Below are positions 25,449 to 34,510 of a stretch of DNA of 64,000 bases, one piece after another. The number at the start of each line of letters is the position of its first letter. Position 1 is the first letter of the stretch. A program made the translations under genes and the position numbers. The DNA comes from Rhizobiaceae bacterium (lineage in GTDB: Bacteria; Pseudomonadota; Alphaproteobacteria; Rhizobiales; Rhizobiaceae): the NCBI GenBank assembly GCA_023953775.1, contig JAMLJD010000010.1, positions 18,106-82,105 of the forward strand, read 5' to 3'. The notes under the pieces are model-generated. The model was not told the origin of the DNA. It was given only the letters and a program-made list of their open reading frames with translations, and made no database searches.

Positions 25449-25530
25449 GCGCTCCGCGGCGTCGAAGACCAGCGGCGCGCTCCGGCGCGCGGCGACGGGC
25501 GAACAGGGTGCACGCAAAAGGAAGCGCTAA

Positions 25531-26751
25531 GTGGGACAGACCGTATTCATCCCCCGGGAAACCGATCAGGGCGAGACGCGGGTGGCCGCGTCGCCCGAAA
25601 CCGTCAAGCGGATCGCTTCCCTCGGCTATGACGTCGTGGTGGAGGCCGGCGCGGGTTCAGCCTCCCGTGTGACCGATGACGAGTTTCAGAAGGCCGGTGC
25701 CAGGGCTGGCAAGGCCGCGGACGGTGCAAAGGCCGATATCGTCCTCAAGGTCAGGCGACCGACCGCCGCCGAGACCAAGTCCTACAAGAAAGGCGCCGTT
25801 GTCATCGCGACGATGGACCCCTACGGCAATGAGGGCGCCGTGAAGGCCATGGCGGATGCCGGGCTGACGGCCTTCGCGATGGAATTCATGCCGCGCATCA
25901 CGCGCGCGCAGGTGATGGACGTCCTGTCCTCGCAGGCGAATCTGGCCGGCTACCGCGCGGTGATCGACGCCGCGGCCGAATATGACCGCGCGCTGCCGAT
26001 GATGATGACGGCGGCCGGTACCGTGCCGGCGGCGAAGGTGTTCGTGATGGGCGCCGGCGTGGCGGGCCTGCAGGCGATCGCGACGGCGCGCCGCCTCGGC
26101 GCGGTCGTGACGGCGACCGACGTGCGCGCGGCCGCGGGCGAGCAGGTCCAGTCGCTCGGCGCCAAGTTCATCATGACCGACGCCCTGAAGGATGCTTCGG
26201 GGCAGGGCGGCTATGCGCGCGAGCTGACCGAGGACGAGCGCAAGGCGCAGGCCGCGCTCGTGGCGGAGCATATCGCCAAGCAGGACATCGTGATTACGAC
26301 CGCGCTCATCCCGGGCCGGCCGGCGCCCCGGCTGGTTTCGGCCGACATGGTGAAGTCGATGCGTCCGGGGTCGGTCATCGTCGACCTCGCGGTCGAGCGC
26401 GGCGGCAATGTCGAGGGCGCTGTCGCCGGCAAGATCGTCACCACGGCCAACGACGTGAAGATCATCGGCCATCTCAATGTCCCCGGGCGGATCGCCGCTT
26501 CCGCGTCGCTGCTCTATGCGAAGAACCTGCTCGCCTTCCTCGAGACGATGACCGACAAGGACGCCAAGGCGCTTGCGATCAATGAGGAGGACGAACTCGT
26601 GGCCGCCACCATGCTGACGCATGGCGGCAAGGTGGTTCATCCGAACTTCGCCGGGGCTGCGGGCAAGGGCTCGGCCGAAGACAAGCCCAAGGCGGCTCCG
26701 AAAAAGGCCCCGGCCAGAAAATCGGCTGCCAAGCCGAAGGGAGATGCGTGA
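25531..26751 (+). CDS. pntAA: NAD(P) transhydrogenase alpha subunit part 1
   Basis: The 406-residue soluble NAD(H)-binding domain I of the proton-translocating transhydrogenase, which uses the proton gradient to make [27 protein letters not shown] opens the alanine-dehydrogenase-like fold. The NAD loop [10 protein letters not shown] is near residue 173, and [10 protein letters not shown] and [17 protein letters not shown] follow. A lysine/alanine/proline-rich tail of about 30 residues closes it. The start is GTG 25531 after AAGGAA. Its stop overlaps the next ATG by one base (TGATG), so the subunits are translationally coupled. Confidence 0.95.
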   Translation: MGQTVFIPRETDQGETRVAASPETVKRIASLGYDVVVEAGAGSASRVTDDEFQKAGARAGKAADGAKADIVLKVRRPTAAETKSYKKGAVVIATMDPYGNEGAVKAMADAGLTAFAMEFMPRITRAQVMDVLSSQANLAGYRAVIDAAAEYDRALPMMMTAAGTVPAAKVFVMGAGVAGLQAIATARRLGAVVTATDVRAAAGEQVQSLGAKFIMTDALKDASGQGGYARELTEDERKAQAALVAEHIAKQDIVITTALIPGRPAPRLVSADMVKSMRPGSVIVDLAVERGGNVEGAVAGKIVTTANDVKIIGHLNVPGRIAASASLLYAKNLLAFLETMTDKDAKALAINEEDELVAATMLTHGGKVVHPNFAGAAGKGSAEDKPKAAPKKAPARKSAAKPKGDA

Positions 26752-27176
26752 TGGAACAGACCGCGCTCGAACAGGCGCTCGACCAACTCGACAGGGCCGT
26801 AGCCGCGGTCCGCACGGCGATCGTCGAGATGCCGGCGGGCGAAGGCGCTGACGCGGCCGGGGCGGCCGCGGCTGCCGCGACCGGCGGAGCCATCGACCCA
26901 TTCATCTTCCGCCTCGCGATCTTCGTGCTGGCGATCTTCGTCGGCTATTACGTCGTCTGGTCGGTAACGCCGGCGCTGCATACGCCGCTGATGTCGGTGA
27001 CCAACGCCATCTCGTCGGTGATCGTGGTCGGCGCATTGCTTGCCGTCGGCATCTCGGCTTCGGGGCTTGCAACTGGCTTCGGCTTCGTCGCGCTGGTGCT
27101 CGCCTCGGTCAACATCTTCGGCGGCTTCCTCGTCACCCAGCGCATGCTGGCGATGTACAAGAAGAAAGAGAAGTGA
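26751..27176 (+). CDS. pntAB: NAD(P) transhydrogenase alpha subunit part 2
   Basis: A 141-residue membrane subunit carrying the first part of the proton-conducting domain II. After about 45 residues rich in alanine come three to four helices: [40 protein letters not shown] and [33 protein letters not shown] is the conserved family stretch. It ends [11 protein letters not shown]. It starts at ATG 26751, overlapping the pntAA stop, and lies four bases before pntB. Confidence 0.95.
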   Translation: MEQTALEQALDQLDRAVAAVRTAIVEMPAGEGADAAGAAAAAATGGAIDPFIFRLAIFVLAIFVGYYVVWSVTPALHTPLMSVTNAISSVIVVGALLAVGISASGLATGFGFVALVLASVNIFGGFLVTQRMLAMYKKKEK

Positions 27177-27180
27177 GCCC

Positions 27181-28578
27181 ATGAGCGTCAACCTCGCTTC
27201 CTTCCTCTATCTCGTTTCCGGCGTCCTGTTCATCATGGCCCTGAGGGGCCTGTCGCACCCGACCACCAGCCGGCAGGGCAATCTCTACGGCATGGTCGGC
27301 ATGACGATCGCGATCGTCACGACGCTGGCGCTTGCGACGCCCAGCTTCGGCGGATTCGTGCTTATCGTTCTCGGGCTGGCGATTGGCGGCGGCGCCGGCG
27401 CCTATATCGCGCGGCGCATTCCGATGACGTCGATGCCGCAGCTCGTCGCGGCGTTCCATTCCCTGGTTGGCCTCGCGGCCGTCATGGTCGCTGCGGCGGC
27501 CATGTACTCGCCGGAGAGCTTCGGTATCGGGACGGTCGACGATATCCATGCGCAGGCGCTGGTCGAGATGAGCCTCGGCGTGGCAATCGGCGCGATCACC
27601 TTCACGGGTTCCATCATCGCATTCCTCAAGCTCGACGGGCGGATGTCGGGAAAGCCGATCCTCCTGCCGATGCGGCACATGGTGAATGCGGGCATCGCGA
27701 TCGCGCTGGTCGTGCTCGTCATCCTGCTCGTGACGACCCAGAGCTACACCGTGTTCTGGCTTATCGTCATCCTGTCGCTTGTGCTCGGTGTGCTGATCAT
27801 CGTGCCGATCGGCGGCGCCGACATGCCGGTCGTGGTTTCCATGCTCAACTCCTATTCGGGCTGGGCGGCCGCGGGCATCGGCTTCACGCTCGGCAATCTG
27901 GCGCTGATCATCACCGGCGCGCTGGTGGGCTCGTCGGGCGCGATCCTGTCCTACATCATGTGCAAGGGCATGAACCGCTCGTTCATCTCCGTCATCCTGG
28001 GCGGCTTCGGCGGCGAGACCGCTGGTGCGGCCGACGACGGCATCGAGCGCACGGTCAAGCAGGGCTCGGCTGACGATGCGGCCTATCTGATGATGAACGC
28101 GCAGAAGGTCATCATCGTGCCGGGCTACGGCATGGCGGTCGCGCAGGCGCAGCATGCTTTGCGCGAGATGGCCGACAAGCTGAAAGCCAACGGCGTCGAA
28201 GTGAAGTACGCGATCCATCCCGTCGCCGGCCGCATGCCCGGACACATGAACGTGCTTCTGGCCGAAGCGCAGGTTCCGTATGACGAGGTCTTCGAGCTCG
28301 AGGACATCAATTCGGAGTTCGCACAGGCCGACGTTGCCTATGTCATCGGCGCCAACGACGTGACCAACCCGGCGGCGCGCGACGACAAGTCCTCGCCGAT
28401 CTACGGCATGCCGATCCTCGACGTGGACAAGGCGCGCACCTGCCTGTTCGTCAAGCGGTCGCTCGGCTCGGGCTATGCCGGCATCGACAACACGCTGTTC
28501 TACAAGGATGGCACGATGATGCTTCTGGGCGATGCCAAGAAGATGACCGAGAACATCGTCAAGGCGATGGATCACTGA
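27181..28578 (+). CDS. pntB: NAD(P) transhydrogenase beta subunit
   Basis: The 465-residue beta subunit, combining the rest of membrane domain II (about eight helices up to residue 270) with the soluble NADP(H)-binding domain III. Landmarks are ADMPVVVSMLNSYSGWAAAG, the GYGMAVAQAQHALREM loop that holds NADP, HPVAGRMPGHMNVLLAEA, and VIGANDVTNPAARDD; KRSLGSGYAGIDNTLFYKDG closes the family pattern. The start at ATG 27181 is four bases after pntAB. A strong terminator follows at 28621. Confidence 0.96.
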   Translation: MSVNLASFLYLVSGVLFIMALRGLSHPTTSRQGNLYGMVGMTIAIVTTLALATPSFGGFVLIVLGLAIGGGAGAYIARRIPMTSMPQLVAAFHSLVGLAAVMVAAAAMYSPESFGIGTVDDIHAQALVEMSLGVAIGAITFTGSIIAFLKLDGRMSGKPILLPMRHMVNAGIAIALVVLVILLVTTQSYTVFWLIVILSLVLGVLIIVPIGGADMPVVVSMLNSYSGWAAAGIGFTLGNLALIITGALVGSSGAILSYIMCKGMNRSFISVILGGFGGETAGAADDGIERTVKQGSADDAAYLMMNAQKVIIVPGYGMAVAQAQHALREMADKLKANGVEVKYAIHPVAGRMPGHMNVLLAEAQVPYDEVFELEDINSEFAQADVAYVIGANDVTNPAARDDKSSPIYGMPILDVDKARTCLFVKRSLGSGYAGIDNTLFYKDGTMMLLGDAKKMTENIVKAMDH

Positions 28579-28620
28579 TCCTCCATGCCGGAGGCGCGGC
28601 AGCGTCACCCCTCGAAACAA

Positions 28621-28650
28621 AAAACCGCCGGAGCGTCCTCCGGCGGTTTT
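28621..28650. terminator. Strong bidirectional intrinsic terminator
   Basis: AAAACCGCCGGAG and CTCCGGCGGTTTT form a perfect 13-bp stem with loop CGTC. A T run follows on the plus strand (TTTTTCG) and, because of the A run before it, on the minus strand too. It ends pntB and the convergent DUF992 gene. Confidence 0.92.
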
Positions 28651-28672
28651 TCGTTGCGCCTTCCCGATACGG

Positions 28673-29158
28673 TCAGTCGGCGACCGCGGTCAGCGAAAAC
28701 TGCGATACGCCGACGGCGATGTTCACGCCCGTCTGCGCCTGGACGCTGACCGGCTGCAGCGTCAGGGTCTGGTTCGAGCCGCCGACAAGAACGTTGGCTC
28801 CGCCGCCGACGACGGCGCTGGCTTCGGCGCTCGCGCCGACATAGTCGCCCTGGAGCGCGCCAGGCGCATAGGGATCGGTCGTCGGGGCCAGCACCAGCCA
28901 GCGCACCAGCTTGTCACCTGTCACGCCGATGTCGATCCCGAACTTGCTCACGATCCCGACATAGGCTTCGGGCGGCCGGGAGGCATCGGCCGGCGTGAAC
29001 GTGCAGGCCAGCTCCTTGCTCGAAATGATCGACAGGTTGATGCCGCCTTCCATCACGCAATCCAGCATGCCGAGTTCGGTTCGCTCCTCGGCGAGTGCCG
29101 GGGTCGATACGGCGGCCGCGAGAAGCGCGCCAGCGGCGAAAAGGGTCTTTCTCATCAT
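28673..29158 (-). CDS. DUF992-family exported protein
   Basis: A 161-residue protein with a Sec signal peptide (MMRKTLFAAGALLAAAVSTP, cleavage near ALAEE). The mature part has the DUF992 pattern: GMLDCVMEGG, SSKELACTF with a second cysteine for a disulfide, KFGIDIGVTG, then glycine-rich GDYVGASAEASAVVGGGANV and LVGGSNQTLTLQPVSVQAQT. It is probably a periplasmic or surface beta-rich protein. The function of the family is unknown. The family is typical of Hyphomicrobiales. It reads toward pntB and away from the membrane hydrolase gene. Confidence 0.88.
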   Translation of the reverse strand: MMRKTLFAAGALLAAAVSTPALAEERTELGMLDCVMEGGINLSIISSKELACTFTPADASRPPEAYVGIVSKFGIDIGVTGDKLVRWLVLAPTTDPYAPGALQGDYVGASAEASAVVGGGANVLVGGSNQTLTLQPVSVQAQTGVNIAVGVSQFSLTAVAD

Positions 29159-29298
29159 AAATCTCCTGGTTGTCCCTCCCCCGACAAACTCCTGTCGGCT
29201 GGCAAGGTTCCTTTGGTTGGCGGCAATCGGAACCGTTCCATCCTGGCCCGAAAGGGTCTAGGGTCAGGTGGGGCGCTTTCGTGGAAGGGATACCGGCC

Positions 29299-31119
29299 AT
29301 GGCAGCGAAGACCGAAGGCGGCGCCCGCCCGAAACGGCGGAGCAGGTCCAGGGCAACGTCAGCCGGAACGGAGGAACTTCCGGCGCCGCGGGCGCGGCTT
29401 CCGCGCGAGCCCGACCCGTTGAAACAGGCGGTGGTGGTGATCCACGGCATGGGCGAGCAGGCGCCGATGGCGACGCTGCGGAGCTTCGTGCGGGCGATAT
29501 GGGAAACCGACCTGTCGCTGACGCGCAAGGCGCCGGACAAGGACAAGGTCAGGCGGACGGATGGCGGCGAGACCGTCAACCGCGCCTGGATCGTTCCCGA
29601 CACGCGAACCGGCTCGCTGGAATTGTCGCGCATCGCCACGCCCGCCGGCGATTTCGGTGCGCGGACCGACTTCTTCGAGTTCTACTGGGCCGACATCATG
29701 GCCGGAACGACCTTCGATCATGTCAAGGCATGGGTCTCGGGGCTCCTGCTGCGCTGGCCGCACCAGGTGCCGAACGGCATGCGCCGCGCCTGGGTCATCC
29801 TGTGGCTGCTCGTGATCCTGACGGCCGGCACGGCGGCGATGGGCATCTTCGGCCTGACCAGCGGCGAGGACCAGGCACCGCCCGACGAGGCCTGGATCGC
29901 GCTGTCGCGGCTGATCGGGTTCGGCATCGTCGCGGCCGTTGCGATCGTGGCCATGGTCGGCCTGCAGATCAGGCTGGCGCGCGCGCCGCGTCGCCCTCCC
30001 GTCTCATGGGCGTTCACCGTCGTCGTGCCGCTCGCCTTCGCCGCCGTCGCCTGGCTCTTCGTGCCGTGGCCGAACGTGTTCACGTTTCCGATCCTGTCGC
30101 TCGCGGCGTCCGCGCTGTTCGGCTACGCCATACAGGCCTTTCTGGTTCCCTATTTCGGCGACGTGGCCCGCTATGTCCGCTCGGCCCCCGATACGATCGC
30201 CAAGCGGGCGGAGGTCCGGGAACGGGGACTGGCGCTCTTGCGCCGGCTGAACGGCAAGCCGGTCTCCATGGCCGGTACCGAGCGCTATGATTTCGGCGAG
30301 GAGGAGCCCTATCACCGCATCATCGTCGTGGCCCACAGCCTCGGTTCGATCATCGCCTACGACATTCTCAGCCATTTCTGGACCGAGGTCGGGCCGACGA
30401 CCTCCAACCCGGCGGGACCCTCCGGCCTGATGGCGCTGCAGGCGGTCGACCAGTACCTGCACGATTGCGCGCTGCCCGAGGACCATGCCGACCGCAAAAC
30501 GTTCGAGATCGGCGAATTCCGACGGCTGCAGCGTATGGCGGCCGATGCGCTGGGCGCCGAAAAGGGCGGCTGGAAGATCACCGATTTCGTCACGGTGGGC
30601 AGTCCGCTCGCCCATGCCGAGTTCCTGATCGCCATCGACCGCGACAGGCTCGACCGGCTGATCGGGGAGCGGCAGGTTCCGGTTTCGCCCCCGATGCGGG
30701 AACATCCGGGCGACGACTTCCTGTATCTGAGCCGGCTCGCCGGACGGCCGTCCGAAACCGTGGCGCGGCACGATTCCATCTTCGCCGCGACGCGCTGGAC
30801 CAACATCTACGATCCGCACAATCTCGCGACCGGCGACATCATCTCCGGGCCCGTGTCACCGGTGTTCGGAAAAGGCGTCGAAGACCATTGCGTTCGGATC
30901 CGGCGGCCGTTCCTGGCGTCGCGGCGGTCGCGCATCTTCACGCATACGCATTACTGGTCGCTCGAATCTGCCGGCCATGCGTGCTCGCCGCTCCCACCAG
31001 TCGACGGCCGGGAGCCGGACCAGCACGAGGTCGGCGATCACGTCAGGCTGCTGCGCGAGGCGGTGGCGCTCGACGACATCGCGATGACGGGGCAAGACAG
31101 CGAAGAAACGATCGTTTAG
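29299..31119 (+). CDS. Membrane-embedded alpha/beta-hydrolase-like protein
   Basis: A 606-residue protein I cannot assign to a named family. VVVIHGMGEQAPM (near residue 46) looks like an oxyanion-hole strand, and RIIVVAHSLGSIIAYDILSHFW (near 340) contains a GHSLG-like nucleophile elbow with alanine in the first place (AHSLG). Between them lie about four helices (WVILWLLVILTAGTAAMGIF; LIGFGIVAAVAIVAMVGL; FTVVVPLAFAAVAWLF; LSLAASALFGYAIQAFLVPYF). A basic N-terminal segment precedes all this. HTHYWSLE near the end may hold the catalytic histidine. The start at 29299 follows GGAAGGG. An esterase or lipase acting at the membrane is possible but unproven. Confidence 0.8.
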   Translation: MAAKTEGGARPKRRSRSRATSAGTEELPAPRARLPREPDPLKQAVVVIHGMGEQAPMATLRSFVRAIWETDLSLTRKAPDKDKVRRTDGGETVNRAWIVPDTRTGSLELSRIATPAGDFGARTDFFEFYWADIMAGTTFDHVKAWVSGLLLRWPHQVPNGMRRAWVILWLLVILTAGTAAMGIFGLTSGEDQAPPDEAWIALSRLIGFGIVAAVAIVAMVGLQIRLARAPRRPPVSWAFTVVVPLAFAAVAWLFVPWPNVFTFPILSLAASALFGYAIQAFLVPYFGDVARYVRSAPDTIAKRAEVRERGLALLRRLNGKPVSMAGTERYDFGEEEPYHRIIVVAHSLGSIIAYDILSHFWTEVGPTTSNPAGPSGLMALQAVDQYLHDCALPEDHADRKTFEIGEFRRLQRMAADALGAEKGGWKITDFVTVGSPLAHAEFLIAIDRDRLDRLIGERQVPVSPPMREHPGDDFLYLSRLAGRPSETVARHDSIFAATRWTNIYDPHNLATGDIISGPVSPVFGKGVEDHCVRIRRPFLASRRSRIFTHTHYWSLESAGHACSPLPPVDGREPDQHEVGDHVRLLREAVALDDIAMTGQDSEETIV

Positions 31120-31163
31120 GCCGTCGTCAGACCGTATTTTTGAGAAGTGGATGCCGGTTTTCG

Positions 31164-31206
31164 GCGAAAACACGGTCCGCATAACCGGTTTTCGCGCATC
31201 TTTTTT
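31164..31206 (+). terminator. Intrinsic terminator after the membrane hydrolase gene
   Basis: GCGAAAAC, a single A bulge, CGGT, loop CCGCATA, then ACCGGTTTTCGC form a 12-bp stem. It is followed within five bases by a run of T (31200-31206). This is a good Rho-independent terminator for plus-strand transcription. Confidence 0.8.
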
Positions 31207-31240
31207 GCTGCGAGGTTGTCTCACCCCGCCTCAAAACGAC

Positions 31241-32086
31241 CTAGGCGCCGCGGGTGCGGTCGAGCCCCTCGCGGGCTGCCTTGTAGTTCGGATCGAGCCG
31301 GACGGCCTCCGAATAGGACTTCGCAGCGCGTGCCTTGTCGCCGCGCTGTTCCATCACAAGGCCCTGGTTGAACCAGCCTTCGGCGTTGCGCTTGTCGAGC
31401 TGGATGGCGCGGTTGAAGTCGGCCAGCGCGTTCTCCTGGTCGTTCAGCGCCAGGTAGGAAATACCGCGGCCATTGTAGGGCTCGGGCGAATCCGGCGCGA
31501 GCGATATCGCGGTCGCGAAATCCTCGATGGCGAAATCCTGCTGGCCGCGCGACTGATAGAGCAGGCCGCGATTGTGGTAGGCGCGCGGGTCCGTGGTGTC
31601 GAGCTGGATCGCGCGGTTGAAATCCTGGAAGGCCTGGTCCGTGCGCCCGGCGAGGCGATAGACGGTGCCGCGGCCGATATAGGCGGCATCGTAGGACGGG
31701 TTGATCTGCAGCGCCTTGTTGTAGTCGGCGACCGCCTTCTGGTCGTCGCCCTTGAAGCGATGGATCAGCGCCCTGTTCGCATAGGCCTGGTAGAAGCCCG
31801 GGCGAAGCTGGATCGCCTTGTTGAAGTCGTCCAGCGCCCTGTCGTACTGACCCGCGCGGCCATAGGCGGATCCGCGCACATTGTAGGCTTCGGGGTCGCG
31901 CGGGTTCCTGTCGATCACGGCGGAGAGCGAGCCGATGTTCTCGGCCGATCCCTGGGCCGCGTCCATCACGACGAGGTTGTCGACCTGCGCCGTCTGGCAT
32001 CCGGCCATGCCGAGTGCGCCAAGGACGACCAGGGCGATCGCGCCGCGTTCAATCAAGTACGCGCGGCCACTTCTCACTTCGCCCAT
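31241..32086 (-). CDS. Tetratricopeptide-repeat lipoprotein
   Basis: A 281-residue protein with an N-terminal hydrophobic segment ending LGALGMAGC, a near-lipobox placing the lipidated cysteine at residue 30. The mature part is a run of about six 34-residue TPR units: RNPRDPEAYNVRGSAYGRAG, YDRALDDFNKAIQLRPGFYQ, then repeats of the A-Y-x-N-R-G pattern (DPRAYHNRGLLYQSRGQQDF is one). It is similar in plan to NlpI-type periplasmic adaptor proteins, which bind hydrolases of the envelope. It lies downstream of rpsU on the same strand, behind a terminator. Confidence 0.87.
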   Translation of the reverse strand: MGEVRSGRAYLIERGAIALVVLGALGMAGCQTAQVDNLVVMDAAQGSAENIGSLSAVIDRNPRDPEAYNVRGSAYGRAGQYDRALDDFNKAIQLRPGFYQAYANRALIHRFKGDDQKAVADYNKALQINPSYDAAYIGRGTVYRLAGRTDQAFQDFNRAIQLDTTDPRAYHNRGLLYQSRGQQDFAIEDFATAISLAPDSPEPYNGRGISYLALNDQENALADFNRAIQLDKRNAEGWFNQGLVMEQRGDKARAAKSYSEAVRLDPNYKAAREGLDRTRGA

Positions 32087-32152
32087 ATGTCAAATCCCTC
32101 GCTGACTGACGCCTGTTGCCGGCGCGACTGCGGTCGTCCCGATCGCGCAACG

Positions 32153-32186
32153 AAAAAGGTGGCGGCGATTCGCACCGCGCCACCTT
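32153..32186 (-). terminator. Intrinsic terminator of rpsU
   Basis: Read on the minus strand, AAGGTGGCG and CGCCACCTT form a 9-bp stem with an inner GCG/CGC stem, followed by TTTCG. It lies 39 bases after the rpsU stop. Confidence 0.75.
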
Positions 32187-32224
32187 GTCTGCCTAAAGCC
32201 CGAAAAGGACGAAAACGGGGCGGC

Positions 32225-32452
32225 TCAGCGTGCCGCCGGACGTCCGGCAACAAGACCCTCGCGCTGGGCGCGCTTGCGCGCCAGCTTGCGTGCACGGCGA
32301 ACGGCCTCGGCCTTTTCGCGGGCGCGCTTCTCGGAAGGCTTTTCGTAATGTCCGCGCATCTTCATCTCGCGGAAAATGCCTTCGCGCTGCATCTTTTTCT
32401 TGAGCGCGCGGAGCGCCTGGTCAACGTTGTTGTCGCGAACGAGTACCTGCAC
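32225..32452 (-). CDS. rpsU: 30S ribosomal protein S21
   Basis: A 75-residue small-subunit protein that helps base-pair the mRNA leader with the 3' end of 16S r[23 protein letters not shown] and [20 protein letters not shown] are conserved, with the usual arginine/lysine-rich end [15 protein letters not shown]. The start is GTG at 32452, behind AGGAA; an in-frame start 13 codons upstream would give a leader not found in S21. It stands alone between its own candidate promoter and terminator. Confidence 0.95.
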   Translation of the reverse strand: MQVLVRDNNVDQALRALKKKMQREGIFREMKMRGHYEKPSEKRAREKAEAVRRARKLARKRAQREGLVAGRPAAR

Positions 32453-32816
32453 GTGCGTTCCTGTCTTGCCGAGGGTCGGGCCCGTTGTCATGAATGGTGT
32501 TTGCGCATATCAAAGCGCATCCGCCGTGAACACACTGGCGGATTGCGCGCGCTCATAACAGAATCATGCCAACTTGTCCACAGGCCACGATGTGATGGCG
32601 GGGACGCTCGGCGACGTCGCGCCGCGCGGCTGAATTCGCCTCCGCTTCGGATCGTACTCCGCCGTTTCCGTCGCGGTATCGAACGGGGAAACCGCCGATC
32701 CCCGCATTCCGTCATCCGCCGTCGCAATCAGTGCAAGAATGGCGGCGCGCGTTGGCTAGTGGTATGGCTCGCGCCTTAAGAGCCGAATGTCATCCAGTCG
32801 CCGGGGACCATTGTCC
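32453..32816. other. Intergenic region between rpsU and soxB
   Basis: These 364 bases hold the divergent control regions of rpsU and of the sarcosine oxidase operon. I see the candidate rpsU promoter at 32553-32580 and GGGGA before the soxB start. No gene, repeat or convincing soxB promoter was visible. Confidence 0.6.
32553..32580 (-). promoter_or_regulatory. Candidate rpsU promoter
   Basis: On the minus strand TGGACA and TTATGA are separated by 16 bases, about 100 bases before the GTG start of rpsU. Confidence 0.35.
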
Positions 32817-34070
32817 ATGCGCAAATTCTCAGCTTTCGCCGTCGCCCGTGAAGCGTTCCGCGGTCACAAGGGGTGGGGCGAGCAATGGCGGTCGCCGGAG
32901 CCCAAGAGCGCATATGACGTGATCATCGTCGGCGCCGGCGGGCACGGGCTCGCCACCGCCTACTATCTGGCCTCGCAGCACGGCATCACCAATGTCGCGG
33001 TGCTCGAGAAGGGCTGGCTCGGCGGCGGCAATACCGGCCGCAACACGACCATCATCCGGTCGAACTATCTCTACGACGAGTCAGCCGGCATCTACGATCA
33101 CGCGGTGAAGCTGTGGGACGGGCTGAGCCAGGAGCTCAACTACAACGTCATGTACTCGCCGCGCGGGGTGATGATGCTGGCCCACAACGTACACGACGTG
33201 CAGGTGTTCAAGCGCCACATCCACGCCAACCGGCTCAACGGCGTCGACAATGAGTGGCTGACGCCTGAGCAGGCGAAGGAATTCTGCCCGCCGCTCAACA
33301 TCTCGAAGTCGGCGCGCTATCCGGTCATGGGCGCGGCGCTGCAACGGCGCGGCGGCACGGCGCGTCACGACGCGGTCGCCTGGGGCTATGCCCGCGGCGC
33401 CTCGGCGCGCGGCGTGGACATCATCCAGAATTGCGAGGTCACGGGCATCAGGCGTTCGCTCGAGGGCGAGGTCACCGGCGTCGACACGACCAGGGGCTTC
33501 ATCGGCGCGAAGAAGATCGGTGTCGTGGCGGCCGGTCATTCCTCGGTGCTGATGCAGATGGCGGGCGTGCGGATGCCGCTGGAATCCTATCCGCTGCAGG
33601 CGCTGGTGTCGGAGCCGGTGAAGCCGGTGTTCCCGTGCGTGGTGATGTCGAACACGGTCCACGCCTACATCTCGCAGTCGGACAAGGGCGAGCTGGTGAT
33701 CGGCGCCGGTACCGACCAGTACACCTCCTATTCGCAGACCGGCGGGCTCCACATCATCAACCACACGCTCGACGCGATCTGCGAGATGTTTCCGATCTTC
33801 ACGCGCATGAAGATGCTGCGTTCCTGGGGCGGCATCGTCGACGTCACGCCCGACCGCTCGCCGATCCTGGCGAAGACGCCGGTGAAGGGGCTCTACGTCA
33901 ATTGCGGCTGGGGGACGGGCGGCTTCAAGGCGACGCCCGGCTCGGGCCATGTCTTCGCTCACACCATCGCGCGCGACGAACCCCATGCCATCAACGCGCC
34001 GTTCACGCTGGAGCGCTTCCGCACCGGCCGGCTGATCGACGAGGCGGCGGCGGCCGCGGTGGCGCACTGA
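32817..34070 (+). CDS. soxB: Sarcosine oxidase beta subunit
   Basis: The 417-residue FAD-containing subunit of heterotetrameric sarcosine oxidase, which demethylates sarcosine to glycine with formation of peroxide and methylene-[23 protein letters not shown] (near residue 33) is the dinucleotide fold. [20 protein letters not shown] includes the strongly conserved loop of this subunit, and [14 protein letters not shown] near residue 366 closes the FAD site. The start was set at ATG 32817 ([20 protein letters not shown]), the usual N terminus; an in-frame ATG ten codons upstream is less likely. Its stop overlaps the next ATG by one base. Confidence 0.96.
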   Translation: MRKFSAFAVAREAFRGHKGWGEQWRSPEPKSAYDVIIVGAGGHGLATAYYLASQHGITNVAVLEKGWLGGGNTGRNTTIIRSNYLYDESAGIYDHAVKLWDGLSQELNYNVMYSPRGVMMLAHNVHDVQVFKRHIHANRLNGVDNEWLTPEQAKEFCPPLNISKSARYPVMGAALQRRGGTARHDAVAWGYARGASARGVDIIQNCEVTGIRRSLEGEVTGVDTTRGFIGAKKIGVVAAGHSSVLMQMAGVRMPLESYPLQALVSEPVKPVFPCVVMSNTVHAYISQSDKGELVIGAGTDQYTSYSQTGGLHIINHTLDAICEMFPIFTRMKMLRSWGGIVDVTPDRSPILAKTPVKGLYVNCGWGTGGFKATPGSGHVFAHTIARDEPHAINAPFTLERFRTGRLIDEAAAAAVAH

Positions 34071-34504
34071 TGATCGCCGCCGTCTCCATGGTCTTGGGAA
34101 CCCTGCCGTTTCTCCTGGCGGACGATGCCGCCGGATCGGTGGACAGGGACGCAACGTTTCCGGAAATCGAGATCAGCAGGGCCGGTTCGCAGCACGAGTG
34201 GCCTTTCTCGGTCGATCGGGGAACGTTGAGTTGCGTCGCATATGACGGGACCCGGACGGTGTTTTTTACCGAGCCGTGGCGCGACGACGTTCCACAGGAG
34301 TTCGGCAACATGACGCTGCCGCGCATGGTGGCTGTCTCGACCAATCCGCTCGTCCTGTTCGTTTCGATCGAGAATCGGGATCTCTATCTGCCTTTCGACA
34401 GCATCGAGATCCTTACCAGGCGTCTCGCACCCTTCGAAATCATGGGCCTCGCCCTGTGCGAAGCGGACGATCCCGCGCCGCGGAAGACATTTTTGAGGAA
34501 CTGA
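34070..34504 (+). CDS. Small exported protein inside the sox operon, DUF2511-like
   Basis: A 144-residue protein with a short hydrophobic leader ([20 protein letters not shown]). The mature start IEISRAGSQHEWPFSVDRGT followed by LSCVAYDG resembles the W-P-F…L-x-C core of DUF2511/YebY-type periplasmic proteins, but the match is only partial. A second cysteine (LALCEADD) near the end could pair with the first. It starts on the soxB stop (TGATG) and ends six bases before soxD, so it is cotranslated with the oxidase genes. It is not a known sarcosine oxidase subunit, and its export sets it apart from its cytosolic neighbours. Confidence 0.8.
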   Translation: MIAAVSMVLGTLPFLLADDAAGSVDRDATFPEIEISRAGSQHEWPFSVDRGTLSCVAYDGTRTVFFTEPWRDDVPQEFGNMTLPRMVAVSTNPLVLFVSIENRDLYLPFDSIEILTRRLAPFEIMGLALCEADDPAPRKTFLRN

Positions 34505-34510
34505 GGACGC

